Shown: piece after piece, positions 1 to 6,852 of the stretch
Layout of the letters: each line of letters starts with the position of its first letter
How positions within the stretch are numbered: the first letter of the stretch is position 1
Source: Pseudoduganella violacea
GTDB lineage: Bacteria > Pseudomonadota > Gammaproteobacteria > Burkholderiales > Burkholderiaceae_D
Reading direction: 5' to 3'
Length of the DNA: 64,000 nt
Assembly (NCBI RefSeq): GCF_014191875.1
Contig: NZ_JACHXD010000005.1
Location: 1-64,000, forward strand
Program-made: the position numbers and the translations under genes
Notes under the pieces: generated by a model
What the model saw: only the letters and a program-made list of their open reading frames with translations
The model's database searches: none
Told to the model about the DNA's origin: nothing

Positions 1-80
1 GCATGGCCGATGGCGAACAGTGGGGATGCCGCTATTGTCTCAGGTCCGACTGCCGCGCGGAGCAGCGCCTGATGAATTAA
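1..80 (+). CDS. possible C-terminal tail of an upstream gene (partial)
   Basis: A reading frame open from the left edge ends at TAA 78-80. Its last residues contain a Cys pattern CxxC-x4-C (GCRYCLRSDC). It overlaps the beginning of the next gene by about 55 bases. The pattern could be a metal or Fe-S ligand set, as found at the C-termini of several nucleases, but only about 25 residues are visible and there is no way to identify the family. It may also be a non-coding frame. Confidence 0.25.
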   Translation, partial: MADGEQWGCRYCLRSDCRAEQRLMN

Positions 81-1018
81 TCAGTGCTTCCCTAGACAAG
101 GTTCTGCGCGAAGCTGGATACGGCCATCGGATCGGCAGCAACATCCACATGCGGCATGGGAAGTTCGAGAACGAGGCCCAGGCTATCATCGACTTCGTCA
201 AGAAGAAGAGTCCACGCAATGGCCGCTCGATCTTCGCCCTGGATCAATTCGGCTATCGTGCGGTCCCGACCAGCCTGATCAAGAAAATTCTGAACACCCT
301 GCCGGGCGCGGAGGTCATCCTGACTTTTGCGGTTGACTCCTTTCTCAACTTCGCCGACGAGAAGAATTTCAACTCGGGGCTGAAGCGCCTTCAGCTTCCC
401 GATCTGCTGGCCGGGCGCACCTTGCGCGAGATCAAAGCCTCGGATAAGGACTGGAGGCTGCTGATCCAATCCACGCTTTATGCCAGCTTGGTGCAGCAGT
501 GCGGTGCCAAGCACTACACGCCTTTCTTTGTTCGGAATAAGAGTGGCCATGGCGATTATTGGCTGATCCACCTGTCTCAGCATCATCGAGCGCGCGACGT
601 GATGACGGACGTGCACTGGAAGAACCAGAACTACTTCATCCACTATGGCGGTGCGGGCCTGAACATGTTCAACATGCTGGGCTACGATCCGAAGTTCGAT
701 TCGGCGCACCACGGCCAGAGCGAGCTGGGCTTCGAGTTTGATCCGCTGGCGCGCGAGGCCAGCGTCCGTACGTTGATGGAGCAAATCCCCAAGGTTGTGT
801 TTGCTCACGAGGAGGGCGTGAGCTATGGCGTGCTGTACGCGACGACGTGCAATGATTCTCCAGCTTCCGGGGAAATCTATCAAGAGGCTCTGGAGCGCCT
901 GGTTGCTCATGGCGCTGTCGAGATTGTTGGCGAGGATGGTGTGAAACGCCGGGCTGCCAAACAGATCAAAACATCGGATCAGATCATTGCACCTACGCAG
1001 AAAAGCTTTTTCTTCTGA
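20..1018 (+). CDS. TcmP-like protein (three-Cys-motif partner family), N-terminus uncertain
   Basis: 332 residues if the GTG at 20 is used; an ATG at 26 is also possible, and the frame stays open to the window edge, so the gene may begin outside. The middle shows the family pattern of an F/L-D-x-F-G-Y segment (ALDQFGY, about residues 73-79), then a strand-helix stretch (EVILTFAVDSFLNF). A later block (DYWLIHLSQHHRARDVM, about 178-194) matches the TcmP C-terminal region. The N-terminal methyltransferase-like FAG-x-G segment seen in other members is missing here, either absent or upstream. TcmP proteins are known mainly as partners of Gp37/Gp68-type (DUF5131) phage proteins; no such gene is visible. 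Function unknown; mobile-element cargo is likely. It converges on the second TcmP gene. Confidence 0.6.
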   Translation: MGMPLLSQVRLPRGAAPDELISASLDKVLREAGYGHRIGSNIHMRHGKFENEAQAIIDFVKKKSPRNGRSIFALDQFGYRAVPTSLIKKILNTLPGAEVILTFAVDSFLNFADEKNFNSGLKRLQLPDLLAGRTLREIKASDKDWRLLIQSTLYASLVQQCGAKHYTPFFVRNKSGHGDYWLIHLSQHHRARDVMTDVHWKNQNYFIHYGGAGLNMFNMLGYDPKFDSAHHGQSELGFEFDPLAREASVRTLMEQIPKVVFAHEEGVSYGVLYATTCNDSPASGEIYQEALERLVAHGAVEIVGEDGVKRRAAKQIKTSDQIIAPTQKSFFF

Positions 1019-1256
1019 AATAGAAAGTCGTGTTTTTCTAACGTGGATGGATTGTCAAAGGGAATCAAGTGGGCATGAGTTGGCTGGGGGGGCAGCCGGG
1101 ACAAAGCAGGAAGTGGCACAGTACCAAGGTGGATGTGTTGCGAGGGAAGTATATCTGCGCCACGGCCGTTTTACCTTTCACAGCGCATAAGCGGGTGCTC
1201 ATTTATTATTTTTGAGATTATGTGTCATGCTCTGCTTTATTCCGGCTGCCCCTCGG
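1019..1256. other. AT-richer gap between the two convergent TcmP genes
   Basis: About 240 bases with no convincing gene; a 67-codon plus-strand frame here has no family features. I see no clean stem with a T-run, so no intrinsic terminator can be assigned. Confidence 0.4.
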
Positions 1257-2168
1257 CTAGAATAAATTTTTCTGGTTATGCTCTATTGAGTTGAGGCTTT
1301 TTCCAATCTTCTTATTCTTGAGCATAGAGAATAAGTGATCTGCTCCCTTTTTCGACAGCGTAATGGCTACGTCCGAAGGGTTCGATACCGCGAAGAATAA
1401 AGCAAAGATCGGCGGCCCGTTTTCTGGTAAGAAGATGGGCTCGCTTACCCAACCTTTGAACAGCTCGCTGAGCCGGGTATGCACAAATGTCGCTATCTGC
1501 GCGGGACCTGATGTGCGTATTGCAGGCCCATTATCTTCTAAACAGCTACGCTGAGCTGGTTGCTCGTAGAACGCTTGCCGCCAGGTCGTTGTCCCAAGCA
1601 CGCTATCAAGCGATGCAGCCTTGCTCTCATCCACCTTAGTGAAGTCCTTGGCCGCTTGGCGGTATACACCGCTCAGCGGGAAGAGATACCACACGTCCAA
1701 GGCGCGCGTGGCGGCAATCCTTTCCAGCGTGCTCCATTGAACGTGCATGCCGTATGGGTCCAGGAACAACACGCCTCGGGTATTCCGCCAGTTCAGCTTG
1801 GACAAGATCGCTTGCAGAGCCAAGTTGGCATCTTGCTTGTGCACGATAACAGTGGTCTGTGCCTGGGAAGCCGCTAGCGCTTGCAGCTCCGCGACATGCT
1901 TGGCCTTGAGGTCGATCAGGTGGACCTGATTGAATGCGGGAGATGTTTCTATGGCGATTCTCGCCGATCCGCGAATGGTAGATAGCGTCCCATTCGGTAG
2001 CTTGATTTCACACTCCCCCGTCCCGGCAAACGCATCGATATACACCCTAGAAAACGGCGATTCTGGCGTGGGACGTCGCTGCAAAGCCGTGTTGAAAAAG
2101 GTGAGGTAGCGTTCGAGTAGCTCCAGCTTGATGTATGTCCAAGGACCTCCGAATGAGTGCTTTGTCAT
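1257..2168 (-). CDS. tcmP: three-Cys-motif partner protein TcmP
   Basis: 303 residues. It opens with a typical TcmP N-terminus (FGGPWTYIKLELLERYL), followed by a class-I methyltransferase-like glycine motif (YIDAFAGTGE, about residues 43-52), an acidic strand end (LIDLK, 84-88) and the hallmark FLDPYG (135-140) and DVWYLFPL (158-165) segments. The fold suggests a SAM-dependent methyltransferase ancestor, but activity of the family is not established. ATG at 2168 is preceded by AAGG at short spacing. It faces the other TcmP-like gene tail to tail. Codon use is less GC-biased than in the flanking chromosome, which fits island cargo. No DUF5131 partner is present within the window. Confidence 0.8.
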   Translation of the reverse strand: MTKHSFGGPWTYIKLELLERYLTFFNTALQRRPTPESPFSRVYIDAFAGTGECEIKLPNGTLSTIRGSARIAIETSPAFNQVHLIDLKAKHVAELQALAASQAQTTVIVHKQDANLALQAILSKLNWRNTRGVLFLDPYGMHVQWSTLERIAATRALDVWYLFPLSGVYRQAAKDFTKVDESKAASLDSVLGTTTWRQAFYEQPAQRSCLEDNGPAIRTSGPAQIATFVHTRLSELFKGWVSEPIFLPENGPPIFALFFAVSNPSDVAITLSKKGADHLFSMLKNKKIGKSLNSIEHNQKNLF

Positions 2169-2429
2169 CGCCTTGATTGTTAAAGTGTGTTTTGCTTTGG
2201 AAATTTCAGTGGGTGAACACTAGGAGGCCACTATTCTACATCCCGATTGTCTTACTTTTCGTCGTGAGCGAATAATTTTGTGTTCGCTGGAATTTGCGAA
2301 GAATTGATATGCGATAGGATAATGGTACAGGCTGAAATCTGTAGTTTATTCTTGATTGGTTGACTCATAATTTCCCGCCATCAGTTAGGGGGGGGCGGTT
2401 ATCCATTTCTCCGAGCAATTGTCGTAGAA
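2169..2429. other. AT-rich gap upstream of tcmP and the dUTPase-like frame
   Basis: The region should hold the promoter of leftward tcmP and the lost 5' end of the dUTPase-like gene. It contains a run of eight G at 2388-2395, just inside the part that still reads as dUTPase. No hexamer pair was clear enough to name as a promoter. Confidence 0.4.
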
Positions 2430-2987
2430 GTGGGCGAGGCGCTAGACCATCTTGGCTGGAAGTGGTGGAAAAAGCAGGTAGCCGATGAAGCTCAAGCTTC
2501 CATTGAGCTGATCGACATCCTCCATTTCCTGCTTTCACACGAGCTGGTTCAGGCAAAGGGTGATATTGAGCTGGCGGCTGAGCGTCTTGTGGCAGTCTCG
2601 AAGCCGCATCAGACATCGGTGCAATTCGATGGTAAGGCCCATCTGCTCGATGATGACCCGCGTTCGCTGTTTGAGTTGCTGGCCGGATTGGCGTCGGTGC
2701 GGCGCAGCGAATTGCGTGTGCTAGAAGCTTGTTTTCGTGCGATGAATATGACTTGGAACCAAGTGTACGTCCAGTACGTATCAAAAAATGTCCTCAATAT
2801 CTTTCGGCAAGAACACGGCTATACAGATGGTAGTTACGTGGAAGAGTGGTTCGGGCAGGAAGATAATGTTCATTTGGCAGAAATCACGACCTCCCTCGAT
2901 TCTGCGAGCGCTAACTTTAGCGATGACCTCAAGCGTCAACTTGCGGAGCGTTATCAGGCTGCGTGTAGTGCGGCAACTAAAGCTTAA
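2430..2987 (+). CDS. dimeric all-alpha dUTP diphosphatase-like protein, 5' truncated
   Basis: Residues WKWWK, then E-L-I-D-I-L-H-F (about 27-34) and K-x2-L-N-x3-Q-x2-GY-x2-GSY-x4-FGQEDN (about 119-145) are the metal and nucleotide motifs of the dimeric dUTPase/MazG-like superfamily, which hydrolyses dUTP (and dUDP) to dUMP. Sequence similarity continues upstream of the GTG at 2430 (a RAIVVEVGEAL segment from about 2412), but that frame reaches a stop at 2361-2363 without a good start codon. About 25-30 N-terminal residues expected for the family are missing. The gene is therefore probably a remnant, or has a frameshift near the G8 tract. Phage-type dUTPases are common mobile-element cargo. 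Confidence 0.7.
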   Translation: MGEALDHLGWKWWKKQVADEAQASIELIDILHFLLSHELVQAKGDIELAAERLVAVSKPHQTSVQFDGKAHLLDDDPRSLFELLAGLASVRRSELRVLEACFRAMNMTWNQVYVQYVSKNVLNIFRQEHGYTDGSYVEEWFGQEDNVHLAEITTSLDSASANFSDDLKRQLAERYQAACSAATKA

Positions 2988-3075
2988 GCCTATTCAAACG
3001 CCGCCGTAACCTGACTTCATCGTCCCTGGCGCATCATCGGCATGCTCTACGGCAGCTTGAACGCCATGCGCCGGC

Positions 3076-3309
3076 CTATGCAGAGCTTTCTAACTTTTCT
3101 TCGACCAAAAAAATCATTTTTGATGGCGGCAGCCCCAACGCTTGGGCAAGTTTGAATATTACGCGAATGGATGGCTGGTTGACGCCTCTCTCGATCAGGC
3201 TCACGAAATTTCGCTCGATCTCGGCTGCGAACGCGAGTTGTTCTTGCGACAACCCTGCATCTCGTCTTAACGCACGAAGAACCTGACCGAATGCGACGCC
3301 TGGATCCAA
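3076..3309 (-). CDS. small XRE-family (HTH_3) repressor
   Basis: 77 residues, almost all one helix-turn-helix domain: LRALRRDAGLSQEQLA followed by NFVSLIERGVNQPSI, the classical Cro/C1-type pattern in which S-Q-E-Q-L starts helix 2 and the recognition helix follows. I choose the TTG at 3309 because GGGAG stands at proper spacing on the minus strand. A perfect 12-bp palindrome lies just upstream, over the ribosome-binding region, and a second copy 47 bp further out, so autorepression is likely. Size and arrangement resemble restriction-modification controller proteins or prophage repressors. Confidence 0.85.
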   Translation of the reverse strand: MDPGVAFGQVLRALRRDAGLSQEQLAFAAEIERNFVSLIERGVNQPSIRVIFKLAQALGLPPSKMIFLVEEKLESSA

Positions 3310-3318
3310 ACATTTCTC

Positions 3319-3330
3319 CCAATATATTGG
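3319..3330. promoter_or_regulatory. operator 1 of the XRE repressor (inferred)
   Basis: CCAATATATTGG is a perfect 12-bp palindrome placed 10 bp upstream of the XRE start codon, touching its Shine-Dalgarno sequence. The same core recurs at 3366-3377. Binding by the adjacent XRE protein is inferred. Confidence 0.6.
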
Positions 3331-3365
3331 TAGAAATGGTGGGCTTCGGCTATCATTTAGTCTTC

Positions 3366-3377
3366 ACAATATATTGG
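3366..3377. promoter_or_regulatory. operator 2 of the XRE repressor (inferred)
   Basis: ACAATATATTGG repeats 11 of 12 bases of operator 1, and both copies continue with GGTA. The centres are 47 bp apart, between four and five helical turns. It lies between the XRE gene and the rightward gene at 3489, so it could control both directions. Confidence 0.55.
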
Positions 3378-3488
3378 TAAATTCCAGCGCTGCCGGCAGG
3401 TTTTCCGAAAAATAGCGTCGTTTGCCATCAACCGACCGTCTTCTCCTGTTTTAGATGGCACCGCTGCAGCAGCCAAAATGATCGACGG

Positions 3489-3890
3489 ATGAGCAATAGA
3501 AAATCTCTGCCCTGCGTAGACCTGACAAAAACCGCCTTTTCTTTACGCTTCCAGCAATTGCAAGAAGCACTCAACGACAGCCTCCGTCGACGTGGGCCGC
3601 CACTGGAGGCCGTCCTTCAGGCCCAAGACCGCATGATCCTTCGCCTGGAAGGATGGATCGACAGTTTGGCGGATCTTCACATGTGGGCTAAGTCCGATAT
3701 TGATCTCTTCCGACATACCTTGGATACCAATAGGAAGGTCTACCGCCTGAAGACCCTAGAGCTGCATAACGTGGCCGTTTCCGACGTTGAAAAAGACGAT
3801 CTGGAGCGTGCTCTTCATCTGACGATGGGAAAGATCCTCACCAACAGAACCGGCCTTGCTTACTCGCTTCCGTCGTCGGGCCCACACTAA
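3489..3890 (+). CDS. hypothetical protein, 133 residues, predicted helical
   Basis: ATG at 3489 with only a weak purine stretch before it. The protein is rich in Leu, Arg and Glu and appears mostly helical (SLRFQQLQEALNDSLRRR and LILRLEGW-type segments), with no signal peptide, membrane span or catalytic motif that I recognise. It follows the XRE operator region and is closed by a strong intrinsic terminator, so it forms a single-gene unit that the XRE protein may regulate. Function unknown. Confidence 0.6.
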   Translation: MSNRKSLPCVDLTKTAFSLRFQQLQEALNDSLRRRGPPLEAVLQAQDRMILRLEGWIDSLADLHMWAKSDIDLFRHTLDTNRKVYRLKTLELHNVAVSDVEKDDLERALHLTMGKILTNRTGLAYSLPSSGPH

Positions 3891-3899
3891 CGCAATAAC

Positions 3900-3928
3900 G
3901 CCGACCAAGCCGTGAGGTCGGCATTTTT
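3900..3928 (+). terminator. intrinsic terminator after the 133-residue gene
   Basis: Perfect 7-bp stem GCCGACC (3900-3906) with GGTCGGC (3916-3922), loop of 9, then five T at 3924-3928. Confidence 0.8.
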
Positions 3929-3941
3929 AAGGTAGCAGCTT

Positions 3942-4478
3942 ATGGCATTTGAGACTATCCAATACACGACAGTACCGCTCGCCAAAACTATTGGGCTGAT
4001 TGACCTCGCGGTTTTTGTTGCTCTTCCTGGCTGTGTGGCCCAGGCATTATCAGACGACACGAGTACGGTTGTGCTCGCGTCGATCGCGGGCTTTGCCGTA
4101 ATAGCGGCCATCAGAGGCGTGCGGCGGCATTCCAGCCTCAAGACAAGCTTCGCAACCGCAAAAGCACATTTGGAAAAGCATGGCATCAAGGCAGATTTAG
4201 AGCTCCGTCGCGAGCTTGCAGTTGACTCGGTGTCTGGAAAAGTTGTTTTTGTTACGCCGGCCACCATGTCCTATCAAGTCTATGACCGGGCTGACATCCT
4301 CGGGTGCGAGCACCAGTGGGTCACCAAATCGAATAGTAATGGCCAGCTGTCGAAGACCGAGAACGTCCTTGTTTTCAAGACGCGCAACGCGCAGCAGCCT
4401 CTCTATAAAATCCGCTTGTACGATCACGCCACTGCTGAGCTGTGGTTGGCCCGCATGAACGCTGTGCTGAACTCATAA
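3942..4478 (+). CDS. membrane-anchored protein of unknown function
   Basis: 178 residues. Two hydrophobic segments (about 13-35 and 42-58) form a hairpin near the N-terminus. The rest is a soluble alpha/beta part ending in a strand followed by an amphipathic helix (YKIRLYDHATAELWLARMNAVL), an ending reminiscent of PH-like domains. That resemblance is only by eye. The gene lies between two other cargo genes and starts 14 bp after a terminator, so its promoter must overlap that terminator or transcription reads through. Possibly a DUF4755-type protein; not certain. Confidence 0.6.
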   Translation: MAFETIQYTTVPLAKTIGLIDLAVFVALPGCVAQALSDDTSTVVLASIAGFAVIAAIRGVRRHSSLKTSFATAKAHLEKHGIKADLELRRELAVDSVSGKVVFVTPATMSYQVYDRADILGCEHQWVTKSNSNGQLSKTENVLVFKTRNAQQPLYKIRLYDHATAELWLARMNAVLNS

Positions 4479-4619
4479 TCCGCCGAAGACGCGGGGCATG
4501 CGCTACCTATGCGGCTAATATCTCAGTATCGGCCGGGTACGTGGACACATGCGTCCAACACAGCCTCCGGTCGAGTGCACTGAGCCGCACCCGCCTTTCC
4601 AATTCATACAAGCTGATCG

Positions 4620-5408
4620 ATGCGCCTACTGATACTGTCAGATCTCCACCATGAGCTGTGGCGTGAAAAAGCGCCACAAATCGATTTAACGCTCAGTCGT
4701 CCCGACATAGTCGTACTGGCCGGCGACATCAGCAGTGGCGTCAAAGCTGTGCAGTGGGCCACCGACGCATTCGCTGGCACCCCTGTTCTCTATGTGTCAG
4801 GCAACCACGAAGCGTACGGTAAAAATCTTGACGACATCCAGGATGACATTGAGGCCGCCTGTATGGGAGCCCCCACCGTACATTTTTTGAACTGCAGCGA
4901 GTACATCCATGGCAGCGTTCGATTTATAGGTGCGACTTTGTGGACCGACTTCAAGCTGTTTGGCGATGATACACGGGCCGACGCAATGCGTGAGGCGGAA
5001 TCAGCCATGACCGATTACAAGCGTATTCGCCTGGCGAAGAAAGGGTATAGGAAGCTGCGTGCAGCTGATACGGCGCAACTCCACGCGGCGCACAAGTCTT
5101 GGATCAAAAAGAAGCTTGCAGAGCCGTTCGCTGGCAGCACTGTGGTGATCACACATATGGCCCCATCAATGCGCTCTGTTCCGGGGCAATACCGGAGCGA
5201 TTTGTCGTCTGCAGCTTACGCATCTCAGATGGAGGACTTAGTCGCGCAAGCCGATCTCTGGGTACACGGACATATGCATGAAACAATGGACTACCGAATT
5301 GGCAAATGTCGGGTCGTATGCAATCCGTGCGGCTATATTAACCGTGATGGCGGCGCCCAGAATGCGCAGTTTGATCCCTCGTTCATTGTTGAGTTACCGG
5401 ATGGCTGA
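4620..5408 (+). CDS. calcineurin-like metallophosphoesterase
   Basis: 262 residues with all motifs of the binuclear metallophosphatase fold: D-x-H (LSDLHHELW, D8 and H10), G-D (LAGD, D36), G-N-H-E (61-64), a later H in VVITHMAP and the closing GHMH (WVHGHMH). The enzymes hydrolyse phosphomono- or diesters with two metal ions; the substrate here is unknown. ATG 4620 gives the standard family N-terminus MRLLILSDLH. Its stop overlaps the ATG (5401) of a degraded ATPase frame, so the two were probably a coupled pair. Phosphoesterase plus SMC-like ATPase pairs recall SbcD/SbcC-type and defence modules. Confidence 0.85.
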   Translation: MRLLILSDLHHELWREKAPQIDLTLSRPDIVVLAGDISSGVKAVQWATDAFAGTPVLYVSGNHEAYGKNLDDIQDDIEAACMGAPTVHFLNCSEYIHGSVRFIGATLWTDFKLFGDDTRADAMREAESAMTDYKRIRLAKKGYRKLRAADTAQLHAAHKSWIKKKLAEPFAGSTVVITHMAPSMRSVPGQYRSDLSSAAYASQMEDLVAQADLWVHGHMHETMDYRIGKCRVVCNPCGYINRDGGAQNAQFDPSFIVELPDG

Positions 5409-5757
5409 GATCGCCAAGCTGGTCTAATTGCTTGAGTCGATCGAAGCAAACGACCCCACACCGCTGACAGAATTGCGGACTAAAGACGGCGCATAAGCCT
5501 TCGACGCCGCTGAGGCAAGGGGAGTATTGGAACGGCTCTCCCCTCCATCGATTCGCTTTGCGCTCGAGCGTGTTGCGCTGTATGACGTTCCGAAGCTACA
5601 GGTTAGCAAACAGGTTTTCGACGACGCGGGCGAGCCACGAACCGTTCGGCGTGAATTCTCGAAGCTTCACTTGGCCAGCAGCAGTCTATCCTCCTTGCGT
5701 TGATGCTTTCCGCGAACAGCGATAAGCCGCTTATTATTGATCAGCCCGAGGATAACT
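5401..5757 (+). pseudogene. remnant of an SMC/TrlF-like ATPase (ABC signature and Walker B only)
   Basis: Translation from the ATG at 5401, which overlaps the phosphoesterase stop, meets stop codons at 5425-5427 and 5494-5496. It resumes as SIRFALERVALYDVPKLQV and changes frame near 5666 (one base missing). It then reads SLGQQQSILLALML and PLIIDQPEDNL. The S-x-G-Q signature and the DQPEDNL Walker B/D-loop are typical of the C-terminal half of TrlF/SMC-like ATPases. Walker A and the coiled coil are absent, and the frame runs out just before the transposon end. At least three disabling lesions make this a dead gene. Confidence 0.75.
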
Positions 5758-5763
5758 TAGGTT

Positions 5764-5826
5764 TTCTCACCGAATTCGAACGTTCTCATTTAATTTGAAC
5801 ATTCTCATTTAATTTGAATTTTTACA
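5764..5826. mobile_element. right end of a Tn7/Tn6022-like transposon (three 19-bp-phased repeats plus terminal ACA)
   Basis: Copies of TTCTCATTTAATTTGAA lie at 5783-5799 and 5802-5818 (identical) and a diverged copy, TTCTCACCGAATTCGAA, at 5764-5780. All starts are exactly 19 bp apart. The array ends TTTTTACA at 5826, so the element read inward begins TGTAAAAATT. Immediately after it comM sequence resumes in frame. Phased short repeats behind a TGT terminus are the usual layout of TnsB/TniA-type transposase binding sites. The other end and the transposase genes are outside the window. Confidence 0.75.
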
Positions 5827-6693
5827 GCTGCCGCCGCCAACCAGGGCCACGCCTGACGAGGTATGGTGGGGCGCGCGATAGGGCCGCACCTTCCACAGCG
5901 CGGCCTGGAACTTGCCGCTCAGCGATTGTACCGCCGCTGCCTCCAGCGCCTCTTCATCCGTCATCTGCGGCAGCAGGCCGGCGAAGCGGCTGGCCAGCAT
6001 GGTCTTGCCGCTGCCGGGTGGGCCGACCAGCAAGATCGAGTGGCCGCCGGCCGCCGCGATTTCCAGCGCGCGCTTGGCCACGCGTTGGCCTTTGACTTCG
6101 GCAAAGTCGGGATAGCAGGGGGGCAGCGGCAAGGCCGCCGCAATATGGCGCGGCAGGCGCCCCTCCTCGGTCACGGCGCAAAGATGGCTGCACACCTGTG
6201 ACAGCGAGCGGGCAGGGTGGATCAGCGCTTCGCTCACCAACGCCGCTTCCTCGGCATTTTCCAGCGGCAGGATGAATGCCCGTGTCTTGCTGGTCTGCTT
6301 GCGCCGCATGGCGAAGGCCATCGCCAGCGCGCCGCGTATGGGGCGCAGGGCGCCCGTCAGGGAGAGTTCGCCGGCGAATTCATATTGTTCCAGGCCGCGC
6401 GTGGGAATCTGGCCCGATGCGGCCAGAATGCCGATGGCGATAGGCAGGTCGAAGCGGCCCGACTCTTTTGGCAGATCGGCCGGAGCCAGGCTGACGGTGA
6501 TGCGCTGGGCAGGCATTTCATAGCCCGCATTTTGGATCGCCGCACGCACCCTGTCGCGCGCCTCCTTCACTTCGGTTTCGGCCAGGCCGACGATATGGAA
6601 GGCGGGCAGGCCGTTTGCCAGATGCACTTCGACGCCGACTTCGGGGGCGTCCATGCCGGCCAAGGCGCGGCTGCGCAGAACGGCGAGGCTCAT
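5809..6693 (-). pseudogene. comM: comM (YifB-type Mg-chelatase-like AAA+ ATPase), 3' part cut off by the island
   Basis: ComM is a hexameric helicase that promotes branch migration during natural transformation; family length is about 500 residues. Here 289 genuine codons remain: the N-terminal ChlI domain (start MSLAVLRSRALAG, about 1-170) and the AAA+ core with Walker A VGPPGSGKT (about 223-231). The conserved APHHTSSGVALVGGGS follows and ends at codon 289 (5827). The next five codons and stop (5809-5826) are transposon sequence. Walker B, sensor and C-terminal domains are lost. The missing part probably lies beyond the left end of the island. The start ATG is at 6693. Confidence 0.92.
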
Positions 6694-6774
6694 CGGTTTA
6701 CCTCCAGACGGGAACAGTGTCCGGCTATCGTAAAAGCGCGCCCGCTGCCGGCTTTGCGCTGCCGCAAAAACAGA

Positions 6775-6804
6775 ACGGAGCCCATCCGCAAATATGGACT
6801 CCGT
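6775..6804 (-). terminator. intrinsic terminator of the dkgB/ene-reductase unit
   Basis: On the minus strand ACGGAGTCCAT pairs with ATGGGCTCCGT (one mismatch), followed by TCTGTTTTTG. It lies 49 bp downstream of the ene-reductase stop codon. Confidence 0.75.
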
Positions 6805-6852
6805 TTGTCGGCGATCATTGCAAGTCTGTCAGGCTTGCCGCGACTGCCGCTT

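Noticed and set aside
5424..5609. 61-codon minus-strand frame
   Set aside because: It is antisense to the recognisable ATPase remnant and has no features of its own.
5783..5818. Short direct repeats as a start of a CRISPR array
   Set aside because: Only three 17-bp units, 2-bp spacing and no spacers; they fit transposase binding sites.
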